Source: Streptomyces wedmorensis
GTDB taxonomy: Bacteria > Actinomycetota > Actinomycetes > Streptomycetales > Streptomycetaceae
DNA: 64,000 bases
Assembly: GCF_000716445.1 (NCBI RefSeq)
Contig: NZ_JNWK01000002.1
Location: 124,001 to 188,000, forward strand
Direction of reading: 5' to 3'
In this document: positions 57,423 to 64,000 of the stretch, piece by piece
Layout: every line of letters begins with the position of its first letter
Position numbering within the stretch: position 1 is the stretch's first letter
The notes under the pieces: model-generated
The model's database searches: none
What the model was told of the DNA's origin: nothing
Seen by the model: only the letters and a program-made list of their open reading frames with translations
Made by a program: the position numbers and the translations under genes

Positions 57423-58229
57423 CTACGGGGACGTCACGAAGTCGATCAGTTCCTCGACGCGGCCCAACAGCTCCGGTTCCAGGTCCTTGTAGGAGTGGAC
57501 GCGCTTGAGGATGGCCTGCCAGACGGCGCCGGTGTTGTCGGAGGGCCAGCCGAGGGCGCGGCAGGTGCCGGTCTTCCAGTCCTGGCCGCGGGGCACGGCG
57601 GGCCAGGCGGGGATGCCGAGGGAGGAGGGCTTCACCGCCTGCCAGACGTCGATGTAGGGGTGGCCGACGACGAGGACGTCGGGGGAGGTGACCTGGGCGG
57701 CGATCCGCGACTCCTTGGAGCCGGGGACCAGGTGGTCGACGAGGACGCCGAGGCGCGCGTCGGGTCCGGGGGCGAAGTCCGCGACGATGGACGGCAGGTC
57801 GTCGACGCCCTCCAGGTACTCCACGACGACGCCCTCGATGCGCAGGTCGTCGCCCCAGACCCGTTCGACGAGTTCCGCGTCGTGGCGGCCCTCGACGTAG
57901 ATGCGGCCCGCTCGCGCCACGCGCGCGCGTGCGCCGGGGACCGCGAGCGAGCCGGAGGCCGTACGGGTCGGACGGACCGCGCCGCCGGACGCCGGGCGGA
58001 CCAGGGTGACGACCTTCCCCTCCAGGAGGAAGCCGCGCGGTTCCAGCGGGAAGACCCGGTGCTTGCCGAAGCGGTCCTCCAGGGTCACCGTCCCCGCCTC
58101 GCAGCGGATCACCGCCCCGCAGAAGCCCGTGGAGACCTCCTCGACGACGAGGTCGGGGTCCGCGGGGACCTCCGGGACGGGCTTCGGCTTCTTCCAGGAC
58201 GGCGTCAGGTCCGGGTTGTAGCTACGCAT
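57423..58229 (-). CDS. DUF3097 family protein
   Basis: The 268-residue actinobacterial protein starts RSYNPDLTPSWKKPKPVP and has GRIYVEGRHDAELVERVWGDDLR, a Toprim-like acidic segment, and LGVLVDHLVPGSKESRIA. No biochemical role is known. The ATG at 58229 follows GGAG. It is convergent with hemW across a 244-bp gap in which I see nothing definite. Confidence 0.9.
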   Translation of the reverse strand: MRSYNPDLTPSWKKPKPVPEVPADPDLVVEEVSTGFCGAVIRCEAGTVTLEDRFGKHRVFPLEPRGFLLEGKVVTLVRPASGGAVRPTRTASGSLAVPGARARVARAGRIYVEGRHDAELVERVWGDDLRIEGVVVEYLEGVDDLPSIVADFAPGPDARLGVLVDHLVPGSKESRIAAQVTSPDVLVVGHPYIDVWQAVKPSSLGIPAWPAVPRGQDWKTGTCRALGWPSDNTGAVWQAILKRVHSYKDLEPELLGRVEELIDFVTSP

Positions 58230-58349
58230 GGGCTCCGATCCGTCCGGGGCGCGGTGGCGGGGGTTCCGCCCGGGGGTCCGGGGGCGTCCCCGGGGAAGGC
58301 ACAGCCGGGGCCGCGTCGGGTCCGGGCGTGGCTGCGCATCCCGGCGACG

Positions 58350-59078
58350 TTATGCGACCGAGAAGCGCCTGGCCAGTTCCTCGCGTTGGCGTCGCACGAA
58401 CGCGGCGTCGACCACGGCGCCGTGGCCGGGTACGTACGCCGCGTCCTCGCCGCCCAGCGCGAGCAGGCGGTCCAGGGCGTCCGGCCAGCGGGAGGCGATC
58501 GCGTCGGGGCCGGCCTGCGGCTCGCCCGACTCCTCGACCAGGTCGCCGCAGAACACCACCTCGCGGCTGCCGGGGACGCAGAGGGCCAGGTCGTGGCCCG
58601 TGTGGCCGGGCCCCACGTTCGCCAGGAGGACCTGGCGGTCGCCCAGGTCGAGCGTCCACTCGCCCGAGACGACGTGCCGCGGGGCGACCAGGACGTCCAC
58701 CGCCTCCGCCGCCACCCGCGGGTCGACCCCCTGCCGTACCGCGTCCTCGCCGAGCTCCTCGCGGGCCCGGGCGGAGCCCAGGAGGTCGTCCGAGCCGACC
58801 GCACCGAAGACCTCCGCCCCCGCGAACGCCGCCGTGCCGAGAACGTGGTCGAAGTGGGGGTGGCTGAGTGCGATATGCGTCACCCTCCGGCCGCCCGTGA
58901 GGGCCGTCACCTGTGCGCGCAGCTCGGCGCCCTCGGCGAGCGACGACCCCGTGTCGTACAGCAGTACCGCCCGTGTGCCCAGGACCAGTCCGACCGTGGC
59001 GTCCCAGCCGGGCAGCCGCCGCCGGCCGACCCCGTCCGCGAGCCGTTCCCATCCGTATGCTTCCCAATCCGCGTCCAT
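58350..59078 (-). CDS. Metallo-beta-lactamase fold hydrolase
   Basis: The 242-residue product has the zinc motif HPHFDH (SHPHFDHVLG, about residues 98-103), a further GPGHTGHDLAL His and PGHGAVV, the standard MBL layout of a glyoxalase-II-like hydrolase. The substrate is unknown. ATG 59078 lies 6 nt after TAGCGT on the minus strand, so it is probably leaderless. It is divergent from hrcA. Confidence 0.9.
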   Translation of the reverse strand: MDADWEAYGWERLADGVGRRRLPGWDATVGLVLGTRAVLLYDTGSSLAEGAELRAQVTALTGGRRVTHIALSHPHFDHVLGTAAFAGAEVFGAVGSDDLLGSARAREELGEDAVRQGVDPRVAAEAVDVLVAPRHVVSGEWTLDLGDRQVLLANVGPGHTGHDLALCVPGSREVVFCGDLVEESGEPQAGPDAIASRWPDALDRLLALGGEDAAYVPGHGAVVDAAFVRRQREELARRFSVA

Positions 59079-59084
59079 GGGGCG

Positions 59085-59090
59085 ACGCTA
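59085..59090 (-). promoter_or_regulatory. -10 box TAGCGT of the MBL gene
   Basis: It ends 6 nt before ATG 59078 on the minus strand. Confidence 0.5.
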
Positions 59091-59111
59091 ACCGCTGGGC
59101 ACGCCGCCTCC

Positions 59112-59142
59112 TTGCCAGGAGCGATGCCCGCCGCCGTACACT
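59112..59142 (+). promoter_or_regulatory. hrcA promoter
   Basis: TTGCCA (59112-59117) and TACACT (59137-59142) are separated by 19 bp. The start point would fall just before the CIRCE. Confidence 0.6.
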
Positions 59143-59155
59143 GACCGGGGATCGC

Positions 59156-59180
59156 TGGCACTCGGACCGGGGGAGTGCCA
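59156..59180 (+). promoter_or_regulatory. CIRCE operator
   Basis: TGGCACTC-N9-GAGTGCCA is a perfect inverted repeat with the diagnostic 9-nt spacer. HrcA binds CIRCE, so hrcA-dnaJ is autorepressed and heat-inducible. Confidence 0.92.
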
Positions 59181-59223
59181 AAAGCGGAGCAACCGGAAAC
59201 GACGACAGCTGGAGGTGCGCACG

Positions 59224-60243
59224 ATGCTCAGCGAACGCAGACTCGAGGTACTGCGCGCCATCGTCCAGGACTACGTCGGGACGGAGGAGCCCGTAGGCTC
59301 CAAGGCGCTCACCGAGCGCCACAAGCTCGGCGTCTCGCCCGCCACCGTGCGCAACGACATGGCGGTCCTGGAGGAAGAGGGCTACATCGCCCAGCCCCAC
59401 ACCAGCGCGGGCCGCATCCCGACCGACAAGGGCTACCGGCTCTTCGTCGACCGGCTGGCCGGCGTCAAGCCGCTGTCGACCCCCGAGCGGCGCGCCATCC
59501 ACAACTTCCTCGACGGTGCCGTCGACCTGGACGACGTCGTCGGCCGCACGGTCCGGCTGCTCGCGCAGCTGACCCGTCAGGTCGCCGTCGTCCAGTACCC
59601 CTCGCTGACCCGTTCGACCGTCCGGCACGTGGAGCTCCTCGCGCTGGCCCCGGCCCGCCTGATGCTCGTGCTCATCACGGACACCGGCCGCGTCGAGCAG
59701 CGCGTCATCGACTGCCCCGCGCCCTTCGGCGAGACCTCCCTCGCCGACCTGCGGGCCCGGCTCAACAGCCGGGTCGTCGGCCGCCGGTTCGCCGACGTGC
59801 CGCAGCTGGTGCAGGACCTCCCCGAGTCCTTCGAGGAGCTCGAGGACCGCGCCACGGTCTCCACCGTGCTCGCGACCCTCCTCGAAACCCTGGTGGAGGA
59901 GCACGAGGAGCGGCTGATGATCGGCGGCACCGCCAATCTCACCCGCTTCGGACACGACTTCCCCCTGATGATCAGGCCCGTCCTGGAAGCACTCGAGGAG
60001 CAGGTCGTGCTCCTCAAGCTGCTGGGCGAGGCCAAGGAATCGGGCATGACCGTACGCATCGGGCACGAGAACGCCCACGAGGGGCTGAGCTCCACGTCCG
60101 TCGTCTCGGTCGGCTACGGTTCGGGCGGCGAGGCAGTCGCCAAACTCGGCGTGGTCGGACCGACCCGCATGGACTACCCCGGAACGATGGGAGCGGTACG
60201 CGCAGTGGCACGTTACGTCGGACAGATCCTGGCGGAGTCGTAA
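59224..60243 (+). CDS. hrcA: Heat-inducible transcription repressor HrcA
   Basis: The 339-residue repressor of chaperone genes has an N-terminal winged helix ([40 protein letters not shown]), followed by [14 protein letters not shown] and the ligand/dimer domains. ATG 59224 lies 8 nt after GGAGG; GTG 59215 overlaps that site and is less likely. dnaJ starts at the next base after the stop. Confidence 0.97.
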   Translation: MLSERRLEVLRAIVQDYVGTEEPVGSKALTERHKLGVSPATVRNDMAVLEEEGYIAQPHTSAGRIPTDKGYRLFVDRLAGVKPLSTPERRAIHNFLDGAVDLDDVVGRTVRLLAQLTRQVAVVQYPSLTRSTVRHVELLALAPARLMLVLITDTGRVEQRVIDCPAPFGETSLADLRARLNSRVVGRRFADVPQLVQDLPESFEELEDRATVSTVLATLLETLVEEHEERLMIGGTANLTRFGHDFPLMIRPVLEALEEQVVLLKLLGEAKESGMTVRIGHENAHEGLSSTSVVSVGYGSGGEAVAKLGVVGPTRMDYPGTMGAVRAVARYVGQILAES

Positions 60244-61383
60244 GTGGCCACGGACTACTACGCCGTACTCGGCGTGCGCCGCGACGCTTCCCAGGACGAG
60301 ATCAAGAAGGCGTTCCGGAGGCTCGCTCGCGAGCTGCACCCGGACGTCAATCCCGATCCGAAGACGCAGGAGCGCTTCAAGGAGATCAACGCCGCCTACG
60401 AGGTCCTCTCGGACCCGCAGAAGAAGCAGGTCTACGACCTCGGCGGCGACCCGCTCTCGGCCTCCGGTGGCGGAGGCGGCGCGGGCGGCTTCGGTGCGGG
60501 CGGCTTCGGCAACTTCTCCGACATCATGGACGCCTTCTTCGGCACGGCCTCGCAGCGCGGCCCGCGCTCGCGGACCCGTCGCGGCCAGGACGCCATGATC
60601 CGCCTGGAGATCGACCTCAACGAGGCGGCCTTCGGCACCACCAAGGACATCCAGGTCGACACGGCCGTCGTCTGCACGACCTGCTCGGGCGAGGGCGCAG
60701 CCCCCGGCACCTCCGCGCAGACCTGTGACATGTGCCGCGGCCGCGGTGAGGTCTCCCAGGTCACCCGGTCCTTCCTGGGCCAGGTCATGACCTCCCGCCC
60801 CTGCCCGCAGTGCCAGGGCTTCGGCACCGTCGTCCCGACCCCGTGCCCCGAGTGCGCGGGCGACGGCCGGGTCCGGTCCCGCCGCACCCTCACGGTCAAG
60901 ATCCCGGCCGGCGTCGACAACGGCACCCGCATCCAGCTCGCGGGCGAGGGCGAGGTCGGCCCCGGCGGCGGCCCCGCCGGCGACCTGTACGTGGAGATCC
61001 ACGAAACCCCGCACGACACGTTCCAGCGGCGCGGCGACGACCTGCACTGCACGGTCACCATCCCGATGACGGCGGCCGCGCTGGGCACCAAGGTGCAGCT
61101 GCAGACGCTGGACGGCCTGGAGGAGATCGACATCCGCCCGGGCACCCAGTCCGGCCAGTCGATCCCGCTGCACGGCCGCGGCGTCACGCACCTGCGGGGC
61201 AACGGCCGAGGCGACCTGATCGTCCACGTCGAGGTGCAGACCCCCGGCAAGCTCGACGCGGAGCAGGAGCGCCTCCTCCGCGAGCTCGCCAAGCTGCGCG
61301 GCGAGGAACGCCCGACGGGCCAGTTCCAGCCGGGCCAGCAGGGGTTGTTCTCGCGGCTGAAGGACGCGTTCAACGGGCGGTAG
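60244..61383 (+). CDS. dnaJ: Chaperone DnaJ (HrcA-linked copy, DnaJ2 type)
   Basis: The 379-residue co-chaperone of DnaK has a J domain with HPD at 32-34, a Gly/Phe-rich linker (GGGGGAGGFGAGGFG) and four zinc motifs (CTTCSGEGA, CDMCRGRGE, CPQCQGFGT, CPECAGDGR). Two substrate-binding barrels follow. GTG 60244 directly follows the hrcA TAA. The last 18 codons plus downstream hairpin are tandemly repeated after the gene. Confidence 0.97.
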   Translation: MATDYYAVLGVRRDASQDEIKKAFRRLARELHPDVNPDPKTQERFKEINAAYEVLSDPQKKQVYDLGGDPLSASGGGGGAGGFGAGGFGNFSDIMDAFFGTASQRGPRSRTRRGQDAMIRLEIDLNEAAFGTTKDIQVDTAVVCTTCSGEGAAPGTSAQTCDMCRGRGEVSQVTRSFLGQVMTSRPCPQCQGFGTVVPTPCPECAGDGRVRSRRTLTVKIPAGVDNGTRIQLAGEGEVGPGGGPAGDLYVEIHETPHDTFQRRGDDLHCTVTIPMTAAALGTKVQLQTLDGLEEIDIRPGTQSGQSIPLHGRGVTHLRGNGRGDLIVHVEVQTPGKLDAEQERLLRELAKLRGEERPTGQFQPGQQGLFSRLKDAFNGR

Positions 61384-61587
61384 GCGTCCTGCCGGGGGTC
61401 CGGGGGGCGTCCCCCGGGCCGGCACAGTCAGCCGGGCCGGCAGGGGTTGTTCTCGCGGCTGAAGGACGCGTTCAACGGGCGGTAGGCGTCCTGCGGGGGG
61501 TCCGGGGGTCGTCCCCCGGGTCGGCACAGTCAGCCGGGCCGGCAGGGGTTGTTCTCGCGGCTGAAGGACGCGTTCAACGGGCGGTAG
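61327..61587 (+). repeat. 102-bp tandem repeat of the dnaJ 3' end
   Basis: Units start at 61327, 61429 and 61531, each beginning CAGCCGGGCC. Each contains the dnaJ tail through its stop codon and, in the first two, a GGGGG/CCCCC hairpin. The third is cut after about 57 bp. Units are over 90% identical by eye. Confidence 0.9.
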
Positions 61588-61600
61588 TTGCCCAGTGGCA

Positions 61601-61645
61601 CGGATGGAGGCGGTACCCGCGGGTCGCGGGTACCGCCTCCATCCG
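61601..61645 (+). terminator. Strong terminator after dnaJ
   Basis: A perfect 21-bp stem (CGGATGGAGGCGGTACCCGCG with its complement) closes on GGT and is followed by TTTG. Confidence 0.92.
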
Positions 61646-61718
61646 TTTGCGGAGCCGTTGCTTCCACGATCTGACGTACGGATTCGGCGGGGAAGCAGGG
61701 GCATGACACGATGCCCAT

Positions 61719-62801
61719 ATGTCCACCACCGCACTGAACGATCTCTCTCGGTTTCCGATCGTGCAGGCCCCCATGGCGGGTGGACCCTCCTGTCCGGAGC
61801 TCGTCGGGGCCGTGTGCGAGGCCGGGGCGCTCGGCTTCCTGGCGGGCGGGTACAAGACGGCCGGAGGCCTGTACCAGGAGATCAAGCAGGTACGCGGGCT
61901 GACCGCGCGGCCCTTCGGCGTCAACCTGTTCATGCCGCAGGACGGCCGGCCGGCCGACCCCTCCGCGGTGGAGGTCTACCGGCACCAGCTCGCGGGCGAG
62001 GCCACCTGGTACGACACCCCGCTGGGCGAGGCCGACGACAGCCGGGACGACGCCTACGACGCCAAGCTGGCGATCCTCAGGGAGGACCCCGTCCGGGTCG
62101 TCTCCTTCACCTTCGGCTGCCCCGAACCGGAGGTCCTCGCCTCCTTCGCCCGGGTCGGCACGTTCACGATCGTGACCGTCACCTCGGCCGCCGAGGCCCT
62201 CGCCGCCGAGCGGGCGGGCGCCGACGCCGTCTGCGTGCAGGGCGTCGAGGCGGGCGGGCACCAGGGGACGTACCGCGACGACCCGGCCGACGACGGCGTC
62301 CCGGGCATCGGGCTGCTGGCCCTCGTCACCCAGGTCCGCGAGCGCGTCGGGCTGCCGATCGTCGCCACCGGCGGGATCATGCGCGGCGCGCAGATCGCCG
62401 CGGTCCTGGCCGCCGGGGCCGACGCGGCCCAGCTCGGCACCGCCTTCCTCGGCTGCCCCGAATCGGGCGCCCACCCGCTGCACAAGCGGGCCCTGACCGA
62501 CCCGCTGTTCACCCGGACCGCCCTCACCCGGGCCTTCTCCGGACGCCCGGCGCGCGGCCTGGTCAACCGCTTCATGCGCGAGCACGGGCCGTACGCCCCC
62601 GCCGCCTACCCCGAGATCCACCACCTCACCGCCCCGATCCGCAAGGCCGCCGCAGCCGCGGGCGACGCCCAGGGCATGGCCCTGTGGGCCGGTCAGGGCC
62701 ACCGTCTCGCCCGCGCGCTTCCCGCCGGGCAGCTGGTGGAGGTGCTGGCCGCCGAACTCGACACCGCCCTCTCCGAGATCGCCCACAGGAGCGCCTCATG
62801 A
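61719..62801 (+). CDS. Nitronate monooxygenase family protein
   Basis: The 360-residue FMN-dependent TIM barrel has SRFPIVQAPMAGGPSCPELV, GVNLFMPQ, the QGVEAGGHQG flavin/phosphate motif and IVATGGIMRGAQIAAVLAAGADAAQLGTAFL-type sequence. It oxidises nitronates such as propionate-3-nitronate. ATG 61719 lies 6 nt after CACGAT, so a leaderless start is possible. It overlaps rsmE (ATGA). Confidence 0.92.
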   Translation: MSTTALNDLSRFPIVQAPMAGGPSCPELVGAVCEAGALGFLAGGYKTAGGLYQEIKQVRGLTARPFGVNLFMPQDGRPADPSAVEVYRHQLAGEATWYDTPLGEADDSRDDAYDAKLAILREDPVRVVSFTFGCPEPEVLASFARVGTFTIVTVTSAAEALAAERAGADAVCVQGVEAGGHQGTYRDDPADDGVPGIGLLALVTQVRERVGLPIVATGGIMRGAQIAAVLAAGADAAQLGTAFLGCPESGAHPLHKRALTDPLFTRTALTRAFSGRPARGLVNRFMREHGPYAPAAYPEIHHLTAPIRKAAAAAGDAQGMALWAGQGHRLARALPAGQLVEVLAAELDTALSEIAHRSAS

Positions 62802-63541
62802 CCGCACCCGTCTTCGTCGTCGACGCCATCCCCGACACCCGGCTCTTCGTCCTGGACGGGCCCGAGGGCCGGCACGCCGTCTCCGTGAAGCGGCTGAACG
62901 CGGGGGAGGCCGTCGTCCTGACCGACGGCCGGGGCCGCTGGGCCGACGGCGTGGTGGTCGCGGCGGAGGGCAAGGACCGGCTGACCGTGGAGTTCTCGTC
63001 CGTGTCCGAGGACCCGGAGGAGGAGCCGCGGATCACGGTCGTCCAGGCGCTCCCGAAGGGCGACCGGGGCGAACTCGCCGTCGAGACCATGACGGAGACC
63101 GGTGTGGACGCGATCGTGCCGTGGGCCGCCGCCCGCTGCATCACCCAGTGGAAGGGGGACCGCGGCCTCAAGGCGCTCGCCAAGTGGCGGTCCACCGCGC
63201 GCGAGGCCGGCAAGCAGTCGCGCCGCACCCGCTTCCCCGAGGTCGCCGACCTGATGAGCACGAAGCAGGTCGCCTCGCTCCTCGCCGGCGCCGACTTCGC
63301 GGCCGTCCTGCACGAGGACCGCGCCCACCCCAGCGGCGCGCTCGCCACCGCCGAACTCCCGGAGAAGGGCTCGATCGTCCTGGTCGTCGGCCCCGAGGGC
63401 GGGGTCTCACCGGACGAGCTCGCGGCCTTCGAGGCGGCCGGAGCGAAGCCGTACCGCCTCGGCCGCAGCGTCCTGCGCACCTCCACGGCGGGCACGGCGG
63501 CGACGGCCCTCGTCCTGGGCCGCACGGGCCGCTGGAGCTGA
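62798..63541 (+). CDS. rsmE: 16S rRNA (uracil1498-N3)-methyltransferase
   Basis: The 247-residue SPOUT methyltransferase has an N-terminal PUA-like part (LDGPEGRHAVSVKRLNAGEAV). The C-terminal knot has ALPKGDRGELAVETMTETGVD, LVVGPEGGVSPDEL and LGRSVLRTSTAGTAA, the SAM-binding knot. CAGGAG lies upstream within the preceding gene. The dnaJ-rsmE neighbourhood is common in bacteria. Confidence 0.96.
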   Translation: MTAPVFVVDAIPDTRLFVLDGPEGRHAVSVKRLNAGEAVVLTDGRGRWADGVVVAAEGKDRLTVEFSSVSEDPEEEPRITVVQALPKGDRGELAVETMTETGVDAIVPWAAARCITQWKGDRGLKALAKWRSTAREAGKQSRRTRFPEVADLMSTKQVASLLAGADFAAVLHEDRAHPSGALATAELPEKGSIVLVVGPEGGVSPDELAAFEAAGAKPYRLGRSVLRTSTAGTAATALVLGRTGRWS

Positions 63542-63551
63542 CCCGTCCCGG

Positions 63552-63923
63552 TCAGGGTGCCCCGGCGCCCGCCTCCCTGTCCGCCACGGTGTCGTAGAGG
63601 GGCCAGGCGTTCTCCTCGCGGATGCCGTGGACGGTCGGGAGGAGGCCGCGGGTCGCGGCCTCTTCGAGGAAGCGGCGTACGACGCCCGGCTTGTTGAGGT
63701 TCAGGATCGCGCCGCCGGTCGAGGCGACGTCGCCCAGGCCGAAGGGGTATCCGGCCACGATGCGGCCGGGGCCGTCGCGGAAGACGAGCCGGAGCTGCGC
63801 GTGCGGGTGCTCCGTGCGGCGCAGGGAGAGCACCGTCCGGCAGTCGGGGTGCCGGTGGCGGACGTTCCACAGCCACACGGTGCCGTCCACGGTCAGTCTG
63901 CGCGGCGCGCTTTCGCGTCTCAT
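63552..63923 (-). CDS. Small hypothetical protein
   Basis: The product has about 123 residues with VWLWNVRHRHPDCRTVLSLRR and LRLVFRDGPGRIVAGYPFGLG, an alternating beta pattern. No family was recognised. ATG 63923 was chosen because TAGGGT ends 7 nt upstream (leaderless); GTG 63932 would add three residues. It is convergent with rsmE, 10 bp apart. Confidence 0.75.
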   Translation of the reverse strand: MRRESAPRRLTVDGTVWLWNVRHRHPDCRTVLSLRRTEHPHAQLRLVFRDGPGRIVAGYPFGLGDVASTGGAILNLNKPGVVRRFLEEAATRGLLPTVHGIREENAWPLYDTVADREAGAGAP

Positions 63924-63930
63924 GCGGCGC

Positions 63931-63936
63931 ACCCTA
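63931..63936 (-). promoter_or_regulatory. -10 box TAGGGT of the last gene
   Basis: It ends 7 nt before ATG 63923 on the minus strand. Confidence 0.5.
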
Positions 63937-64000
63937 CGCGCCGTGTCTCCGGCCGCACCCGGTGGACAGCGGCCCCCCGGCGCTCCTTAGGCTGACCGCA

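Noticed and set aside
58222..61734. 1170-codon minus-strand frame over hrcA-dnaJ
   Set aside because: Antisense to hrcA and dnaJ and crosses their terminator; no motifs.

Overview
The window is a piece of a high-GC actinobacterial chromosome, almost certainly Streptomyces. Third codon positions are overwhelmingly G or C and GTG starts are common. The gene order (radical SAM pair, RNase E/G, rplU-rpmA-obg, proB-proA, nadD-LCP-rsfS-phosphatase, leuS, DegV, comEA-comEC, holA, rpsT, lepA, hemW, hrcA-dnaJ, rsmE) is the conserved actinobacterial housekeeping block. There is no prophage, insertion sequence or CRISPR array. The assignments come from motifs and remembered family features, not from searches.

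Layout. 1-4.8 kb: tail of a CHAD protein, a B12-type radical SAM protein, a strongly repetitive unknown protein and the radical-SAM-associated partner. 4.8-11.2 kb: RNase E/G with long Arg-rich arms behind a structured leader, then ribosomal proteins L21 and L27 and the GTPase Obg. 11.4-21.8 kb: a cell-surface glycopolymer locus wedged between obg and proB. It holds two related GT2 enzymes (one fused to a CDP-glycerol-type polymerase), a GT4, GalE, a large membrane protein, a polyprenyl-phosphate-type GT2 and a GtrA flippase. 21.9-32.3 kb: proB, proA, two related small membrane proteins, an M48 protease, two tiny membrane proteins, nadD, an LCP-LytR_C wall-ligase-like protein, rsfS and a histidine phosphatase. 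32.4-36.8 kb: two identical tRNA-Ala(GGC) genes bracketing a small accessory segment (MmyB-type regulator, drug exporter, zinc-ribbon protein, GT87 mannosyltransferase-like protein). 36.9-45.7 kb: leuS behind a leader-peptide attenuator, a small anchored protein, DegV, comEA and comEC. 45.7-51.8 kb: HTH regulator plus MFS pair, arylamine N-acetyltransferase, YceI fusion, holA, rpsT. 52-64 kb: lepA, acyl-CoA synthetase, hemW, DUF3097, MBL hydrolase, CIRCE-hrcA-dnaJ, nitronate monooxygenase, rsmE and a small unknown gene.

Regulation readable in the DNA: at least fifteen genes have a TANNNT-like -10 box ending 6 to 8 nt before the start codon and no Shine-Dalgarno, so they are probably transcribed as leaderless mRNAs. 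leuS has a Leu-rich leader peptide followed by a classical terminator. hrcA has a perfect CIRCE. The HTH/MFS operon has an AT-rich repeated operator. Two genes (TIGR03936 partner and histidine phosphatase) appear to start at CTG.

The most interesting non-genic structures are tandem duplications at gene 3' ends (dnaJ tail plus hairpin, DegV tail plus three 36-bp hairpin units) and the repeats inside the 2396-3865 gene. The wall-polymer locus and the LCP-like protein 8 kb downstream of its last gene plausibly work together in making and attaching a secondary wall polymer. That link is inference.
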